Below, piece after piece: positions 36,485 through 45,400 of a stretch of 64,000 bases of DNA. Position 1 is the stretch's first letter. Each line of letters begins with the position of its first letter. The stretch is from Tetragonia tetragonoides (Eukaryota > Streptophyta > Magnoliopsida > Caryophyllales > Aizoaceae), in assembly GCA_038025085.1 (NCBI GenBank), contig CM076144.1, forward strand, positions 41,141,001-41,205,000, read 5' to 3'. Position numbers and translations under genes: made by a program. The notes under the pieces are model-generated. The model was not told the origin of the DNA and did no database searches. It saw only the letters and a program-made list of their open reading frames with translations.

Positions 36485-39400
36485 TGTTGTATTTTTACTA
36501 CTCCCCCTCAACGACAACTCTCTCTAAGTGCTGCACTATAAATCATCCTGAGCTTCTTGCGGAATTCAACAAACTTGTTTGCACTAAGACCTTTGGTGAA
36601 GATGTCTGCAACTTGATCTTCACTTTTAATATATTGCATCTCTATCTCTCCTCGAAGTACCTTCTCTCGTACAAAATGATAATGGACCTCCACATGTTTG
36701 GTCATTGCATGAAACACCGGATTTTCAGCAATAAGTGTTGACTGATTGTCACAACAACATAATTTGTAGGCTGATGAAGATGATGAAGATCTTTCAGCAA
36801 TTGTGTTAACCATGTACATTCTTGAGATGCCATTGTTGCTGCTCTATATTCACTATTCAGTACTTGATAATGACATAGTAGGTTGTCTTTTACTCTTTTA
36901 CTGCACCATGATATAGCACCCAAACCGAGACTAAACACATAACATGTTGTTGAACGTCTCGTGTCATGATCACCTCTGCATCACAAGATCCCATCAACTC
37001 ACATGTTTCTCCTTTCTTGAAATAAACACCGTAGTTGATTGTTCCCTTGACATATCGCAAGATTCTTCTCACAACGTCCAAGTGTTTTTCTTCGGGTTCT
37101 GCATATATCTACCGATAAACCCAACTGCAAATCCTATATCAGGCATTGTTAGAGTCAAGTATATCAAACTTCCCATACATTGTTGCATCTCCTAGGTCTT
37201 TACCTTCTGTTGAACATAATCGAACATTAGTTTCAATTAGTGTTGAAATGGGCTTACAGTCAAGCATTCCAAAATTTTGCAACAGATCTCTAGAATACTT
37301 GTGCTGACACAAAAATAGTCCTTCGCTAGTCCTTTCCACCTCTAAGCCAAGAAAGTGCTTCAACTCTCCAAGCTCTTTCATTTGAAATCGAACTGATAGA
37401 TTAGCCCTTATCTGTGGCACTTCCCTTTCAGCATCTCCTGTGATGATCTGATCATCCACATATACTAGCACAATAGCTAGCTTTCCATCTCGAGCTTTCA
37501 CAAATAAACTCGAATCAGCTGGTGCCATTGAATAACCACTACTCAATAAGAACTGTGATATTTTTCCATACCATGCTCTTGGTGCTTGCTTCAAGCCATA
37601 GAGAGCCTTCTTCAACTTGCACACATACTGACTTTCAAACCCTCTTGGTTGTTTCATATAGATATCTCGATCTAACTCCCCATGGAGAAAAGCATTTTTA
37701 ACATCCGTTGGCCATAGCTTCCATGACTTGTTGGCTGCTAATGCCATCAATACCCTCACGGTAGTGATTTTTGCCACTGGACTAAACGTCTCATCATAGT
37801 CTACCCCGTATTGTTGAGAGAATCCTTTGGCCACTAATCTTGCTTTATATCTTTCGATCGAACCGTCTGGTTTAGTCTTCAATTTGTACACCCATTTACA
37901 TGAGATGAGTTGTACATGTCTAGGCATAGGCACTAAATCCCATGTTTGATTTTGATTTAGTGCGTCCATTTCTTCATTCATTGCCTGCCTCCATTCAATA
38001 CTTTGAGATGCTTCCTCAAATGTAGATGGCTCCATCACCTGGTCATCTGCCAACATCGCAGCATTTGCATATTTTGGATTTGGCTTCCTCATTCTTGTAG
38101 TCCACCGAAGTTGTGGCACAGAACCTTGATTAATCTGACTGAATCTGACTGGGTCTCTCTGCTTCTAGAGTATTCTGATGCACTCCGGTTTCCCATGGGC
38201 TCTTCATTCTTTTAGATGACTCAACATTAGTCACCTCCTTTCCTTTCGATGATACGATATTATCATCTTTTGTGTCTCTTCTCCTGGAGGTGATCTTCCA
38301 TCTCCTTTGAATCTGGCAACAACACTGCTTGTGGTACCACCATGATGATGCTTCATCAAACACAATATTTTTTGATACATAGCAACGTCTCGTGGAAGGG
38401 TCGCAACACTTCCACCCTTTGCGTTGAGTATCATACCCAACAAATATACATCTAACTGTCTTCTTATCAAATTTTCCACAGAGATGATCAGAAACAAATA
38501 CATAACAAACACAACCAAAAATTCTGAAATGATTCATTGTGGGTACCATATTCCAAAGCTTCTGAAATGGCGATAGGAACCCTAATCTTGCTTGCGGCAA
38601 TCTATTGATCACATGTGCCGCCATTTTCATACATTCCGCCCAAGCAGGGGGGGACATTTTTGGCATGTAACATACTTCAACATATCTCTACAAGATGCCG
38701 ATTCTTCCTCTCTGCAACACCATTCTGTTGTGGTGTGTGAGGACCAAGTCAATTATCGACAAATTCGATTCTACTACAGAAACTCGTTGAATTCGTTGGA
38801 TGAATATTCACCCCCGTTATCTGTTCATAAACATTGTAATTTACGACCGACTTCTTTCTCTACCCCATCCTTGAATAACATAAACTTGGACAAGGGCTCT
38901 GATTTTTCCTTCATGAAATCGACTCATACATATCTTGAATAATCACCAATAAAGGTAATCATTTATTTCTTACCACTTATTGATGTCTGTTTAACTAGGC
39001 CAAAAACTAATGAGTGCGCCAATTCAAGTGGTGCCATGGCTCTGAATTGTGATTCTTCAGATGGCAATTGGTGTGCCTTTCCATATTGACAACCAGCACA
39101 AACGATGCCATCTTGAACATCAATTTAGGTAGTCCATTAAATGAGGATTCATTCATCATTATTCTCAGTTTGTTATAACTGACATGCTCAAGCCTAGCAT
39201 GCCACAAATCAGTTGTCTTGTTCCTCCTAGTCTTGTCGACATAACCTTCTTGTGCCGACATTACACGTACAGAATCTAGACGCCGCCCTACCATGATCGG
39301 CTGATAGCTTGATCTTTCTGTAAACATCGTCAGGACCAAATACAACATACTTTCCAGAGGATGTCAATTGTGAGACCAAGAGATTCTTCTTCATTCCTTC

Positions 39401-42400
39401 AACATGGAAAACATTTTCCAACCTCACTTTTGGAGAATCAAATCGAGGTTCGATCACAGTTTTGCCAATATGAGTAATTTGCAACTTAGTATTGTTAGCA
39501 GTAACCACATGATTTTCACCTTGATAATTTTGTTTGTTCTGGAGCTTCTCGAGATATCCCGTCATGTGATTAGAACACCCAAAATCAATTATCCAATCTT
39601 CATTATAACTGATTTGGTTGCTACTTGTGACCGCAAATGGAATCTCTTCAGTTTCTCCAACAAGCTCCGGTGACGATTCTAATTTCACCTTGGAACTTGA
39701 GCACTTTTCTTCTATCGAGCATAATGCGTGATAATCTCATACTTCTTCATTTTTAGAATGGGAAGATGTGGCTACATTCCCTTCTGCGTGATTACTCCAA
39801 CAATCACAAGCATAATGACCCTTTTTACCACATTTACAACAATTTATATTCTTTCTTTGGCTTCTTTGTGCATTTTGTCCGCCTTTGGCTTCATTGAAAC
39901 GAGCTCCCGCTTGTTCAGAACTCCTCCAAGGTTGTCTCTTTTGCCAACGACCATGTTGCACCTTTTCTTGGTTTTCAACATTACGATCTTTAACAAATTT
40001 CTTGTTGCTAAAGAGAGCCTTTTCTTCTTCATTTCTGGAATTACCAAACTTTTGAAGATCAAGAGCTTCTTGATTTGCCAAGATGTTTTCCAATTGATCA
40101 AGGGTCGGTTGTGTAGGCCATCCACGAGTGGTCGTGATGAGAGTTTGGAATTTGGAACGAACTCCATGGATAATGATCCTTCTCATCCTTGTCTCACTGA
40201 TCGGATTTTCTTCATCTAACTTTTATATTTCTCTACAAAGCGATTTTACTTTAGAGAAATATTGACTAATGGTCATGTCATTTTGCTCGATAGACATTAG
40301 CTCATTTTCAAGGCACTGCAGCTTCGCATCATTTGTTTTCTCGTACAGTGTCTTCAAGGTATCCCAAATTTCTTTGGGAGTTTTTGCCTCTTTCACCTTG
40401 TGTAGCACTTCATCTACGATTGAGATCGTAAAAGCGAACATAGTTACGATCTTCTGCATTTTCTCGGGGGGGGGGGGGGGGGGGGGGGGGGATTATTGTT
40501 TCACTTCCTCCTACAATCTCCCACATTTCTTGTTCCTCTAAATAAAATTTCATGCGAAAACTCCAATCACTATAAGTGTTCTCATTGAGCTTAACTAATT
40601 GGCTCATGGAACTCATCACATCTGCCATCTTAATATTTTATTGGAGTTGGTCCCTGTCCGCCCACTACAACTCTCTCTCTCCCTCCCTCCCTCCCCACAA
40701 ATGCATCCTAGAAACTAGGATGATAATAATAGTAAGAGCAAATAATCAGTGTAAGGAAATGAATTGTTATTTAGGAAGAATTTTATATTCACTGATTAGA
40801 ATGAATGTTGTGTACGGGATATATGTGCTCACAACACATAAATATTAAACATCTTAGTGTAAAATGAAATGTAGCAATCACAGAGAATATAATAGGTTGA
40901 GAGTTTTCCTTCCTATATTTAATTCTTGTCTTATTTGTTTTGCAACATTTGGTATCAATGCCGATGGTAGATCCTATTCCTCCAATTCAACAACAAAAGA
41001 AATCATGTGCTTCCCTTACGAGAAGAGATTGGCTAAGATGCCAATTAGAAATTTAGATTTGGGTAGTCAAAGATGCTAACCCAAAGGAAAATGAGTGGCC
41101 AAAGCATAAGAGCCACCTCAAGACAAAAAGGGTAAAAGAGAGAAATCCTATAAGTCAAGATGGGTAGAAACCCAAGAGAATCTCGATATGACCGAGGCGA
41201 CCGCGGTTGTAAGAAGAAAGGTTGGGACAAGGAATCCCAATGTTGAAAATTGAAGAGATCCAATAGTAGGATCAAGTATTGGGAAGAGTAAATCATGATA
41301 CACAGTTCACAAGATGTACAAGGTGTAGTAGTCATCTTGGAGAGACGAATATAGAAGACATGGAGGATGCAATTATAGGAGGCTCCGGCTAGAAAAGATC
41401 ATATGGCCACGAACATCAGAAGAATGTCAAGTAATGTGGTCAACAAAATTATTAGTGGACTAAAAGCGTTTCAATGGATAATTTAAGTTTGAGGGGGTGT
41501 GTTGGAAAATACAAACTTAAATTTCCAATAATATAATTAGTAAACTCTAAATAGTAAATCATTTAGAGCCTTACTTATCGAATGGTTCTAATTTAAGATT
41601 AATATGAACCACTATTTCTAAGTTAACTCCTTAGAAATAGTGGTTCATATTAATCTTAAATTACAACCATTCGATAAGTAAGGCTCTAAATGATTTAGAA
41701 ATAGTATATAAGGAGAAGATTAGGAGTTAGAAATAGTATATAAGGAGAAGATTATGTAATGGAGATAACAATGAATTAAGAGAAGATAGCATGCAGAGCT
41801 ATCATGGGTGAGCTTAGCAATGCTCACCACCATTGTTCCCCCTCATATTATATTTTCACATATTATTGATTAGTGAATATTATCATTGTTATTTTAGATT
41901 GGGTCCATTACACATCCGTTGTGCCAAAATTCTGATAGTCATATATGTTCAGAGGTCAAACTCAACTACTTCTAAGATTGGTGTTCTAAGTACTCTGATG
42001 AGAAAACGCAGTTTTAAGAGACGAACTATTCGATAAATTCAACACATAATAAACATCAACCATTACCAATTGTCGGAGTAGAACTCCAGTTGTGTAGAAC
42101 AACAAACGTGTGTGCTTAGAACGCTTTGACTCCAAGCGTATCTGGTAGCCAACACTTTCACCGAGATTCTCTCCCCTTTCGGACGATATTCGGGCAGCAA
42201 CAGATATAGCTGATATACGACGCGGTTGGGTGCATATTATGTTGCAATCAGCACCACGCAGCAATGAGATCTCCTCTTCCAAAATGAACTGAGGGAGCTG
42301 GGTTGTTTTACCACAGCCTGTCTCCCCTGAAACAACTAGTACCTGCAATGATTAAAGTAAATAAATAACAGTATAATAGTTAGCAAAACACATCCGTGTG

Positions 42401-45400
42401 CATTAAGAATATAAAGGGTTTGGTTCACGGCCTTTAGACCCAACTATGTGAGTTGGGCTAACTGGGCTACGTTAATGTACAGAGTAATACAAAGTACAAC
42501 AATTTTCCACGATTTGAGAGAAAAAGAGAAGGAAGAAAAAAGGAAAGGAAAGGAAAAACAATGCAAGTAATATCCCTTATAAACGCAATGAACCTACCTA
42601 TAACACCTCAAGCACCACATTGGGAGCTTATGAAAATGGTGATGAGTTTATAAGCGAGCAACCCTCTCCCACTAAACAACAAGAGGTTTCCTTTTGGGGC
42701 TTAAGTAGACCTCTCTAAGTGCTCATCTAAAGGTTATCGAATTTCCACCATAGAAAGTTGTGTTATGGACGTGGTGGACTGGACTATTATAACTGTAATA
42801 GAGTTTAGCCTCCATGTAGACTAGGGCTCCGTGATTTTTTTAAGATGACCTTTAACCATTTAAAACTCGTCCAAAAATATTCAATATTGGACTCATTTGA
42901 AAGTATGTTTTGAACTATTTCCAATGACATAGTTATCATTATGCATTTATTTTGGCATTACAAATTATTTGAGTAATAAAGTTACACATGAACTGAACTG
43001 AATTGAAATAAACTGAATTGAGGTGAAATTAAGGTGAGGAGAACAGAACCTAGGTATGGATCCATGTGCCTGCGACAAAGACATTGTGTTCTCAAGTGGG
43101 GGAGTTTCAATGGCGGACGCACTATTTTCATCTTGCAGAGGCAAAGCCACAGTTTTACAGGGGGGGCTAAAGGGGGAGGCTAAAGGGGGTTGGAGGCCAT
43201 GGGTTTTGGACAAAATATAGGTGGAACTTCTGTAATGGAAGTGTTGGGTTGGGTCATTACACTACCTAATAAGCTTCTTCTGATCACTTATCTTGGGTCA
43301 GTTGAGGATTCACAAATATAATATATATATATATAGGTCATGAATTACAGGGATATGTAAATACAAAAAGGAACAAGGTAAAAAGTCTACTAAGAAACTA
43401 TGCAACCTGGTCATATCATTATATAACAAACAATTGTGCAAAGGCTCCCAAAAGCAACAAAGAAACAAGTAAGATAAAGAGTCCCAAACACATTCTCCCG
43501 AGCATGTGTGTTATGTGTCGTCATGATGGGGAGAATTGTTTGCATTTGTTTGTGATGTGTAGTTTTGCACGGTCTTTGTGGGATAGATTGTTGTGTGATT
43601 TTGTGTGCCCTGCTTCGGTGGGTCATTTCCTTCCATTGTGATTTTCTGCTATGAGGAGGGGAAGGAGGGTAGGATTTTGTGGCGATGCGCTTGTTTAGCT
43701 ATTCTCTGGTGCATTTGGCTAGAGAGGAACTCGAGGGTGTTCTCCAATACAGGAAAGAGTATTGATTTGGTTTGGGAACATATAGTTTATTTGGCCTCCC
43801 TTTGGGCGAAGGCGGCTGGTGCCTTTAAGGGGGTGCCACTTGTGGTTATTCAACGTCATTGGCGTGATTTGTAGATACTTTATTTATTTTTTTGTTCTTT
43901 AAGGATACCTTATCCTCCCCACTGTATTCTTTCACTATTTGATTCTTTATCTAAAAAAAAATTCTTTCACTATTTAATTAATAAAATTTTCTCTTATCTA
44001 AAAAAACAAGAGTCCCAAACACAAGTTATCAGCAACGGAGCCACCATGGTAGGTGAAGCCAGCATAGCCAGATTGAAGATTTCAATGTAGAATTTTCAGG
44101 AGATGAATCTTGAAAAGAGATTCTGCAAAACTGACTGATCATATATTCCTATTTAGCTATGTGAAAAACAGCATTATGGATCCACCAGTAGTCTATGTTG
44201 CTAAGGATTGTTTCATGGCAGCTTAGAGATGAACTGAATTTAAAGGGTTTGGCTGTTATAGCGGTGCAGTACAACCATCTATTGCAATTATGAGTAACCA
44301 AGCAAATAATGTTGCGTCTTTGATCTACTTTATCTTATACTTCTTGGAAGCCAACTATGCTAGATAAATTGCTACATCAAACTGAACCTTCAAAGCAGGA
44401 ATTCAAATTCAAGCAAAATATTCGCAGGGCATGAAGGTCAAAAATCTTACTACCATATTTAAGCAAACACACAATAGGTATATATAAAGTAGTTCAGTAG
44501 CCAATCACATCATCACCTCATGCAAAAGAATATATTGAACCCAGAGACAGAACACACCTGATTCCTTGCAACAGCTTTCAGAAATTCAGATCTCACTTTA
44601 AAAGCAGGCAGTTTCTCTCTGAACGACCGCATTGCTTGTACACTCTCAGTAGCCTGGAAATAGTGACATAAATGAGTTAAGTGATTTAGAGACTTGAAAG
44701 TAATTAGACTAATCCACCAAGTAAAGATTCCCGCAAATGAACAATAGAAATGGCACACATGAAGCTAGACTTCTTTATATACAAACCTTCATTTTGTCTT
44801 CTCTCTGCTTGAGTTCAGCACTAATTTTCTCCTTTGCAACATCATTTTCTAAAACAGAGACTGGTTTCACAAAATTTAGTGATGTCGAAGAACTTTTTGA
44901 ACTCTGCGAAGAGGTACCAATGAAATTTTCAGAAGCACTTGTCTCTTTAGAAGAATTCAACAATGAACCGACTCTTTTCTCAGTGTCTGAAGACATTTGT
45001 ATCTGCATAGTTGAAGATTTAATGTAATTGTCACCTGGTCAAGTGAGTAAAACTCAAATACACCCATTCATTAACCATACCTCCTTCTGTGTGGACCCAT
45101 GACGTTCATCTAGGTCCGCTCGGTAATTTGGTAAGGGAACTTTGCTTGCAACAAGCGTCTTTCCCTTGTTATATGCATGGCTTTCTTTCCACAAGCAACA
45201 AACAACAAAGCAAATGGTAAATAAAGAGACCGCCAAAAATTTAACATGTCAAACAATGATCAGCAGAAGAGCCAGATAAATGATCAACAGGCAATTTCCC
45301 AACTAATTATGCAAATATTAATGTCCTAGGACGTTCATGAGTATTGCGCCACACCCAAAAGATTCATGAAACTATAACCGAAATACAAAAAAAAAAATAC

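Larger units (their letters stand above)
31654..42066 (-). other. DExH1 intron 6, 10.4 kb, TE-loaded
   Basis: The donor follows GTA LLRQL (exon ending at 42067) and the acceptor precedes VQDPNLTG (exon starting at 31653), matching the uninterrupted protein order of the family. The intron contains at least six insertions: LINE tails, a SINE, a hAT element, a Copia element with inverted LTR-like ends and a second LTR-like unit. 31654-32340 shows only AT-rich DNA with degenerate AAAATCAACAAA repeats. Confidence 0.9.

Noticed and set aside
36944..40848. Plus-strand ORFs within the intron-6 Copia element
   Set aside because: Antisense to gag-pol domains that are clear on the minus strand.
44737..45027. 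Plus-strand 96-codon ORF
   Set aside because: Shadow of helicase exon 4 on the opposite strand.
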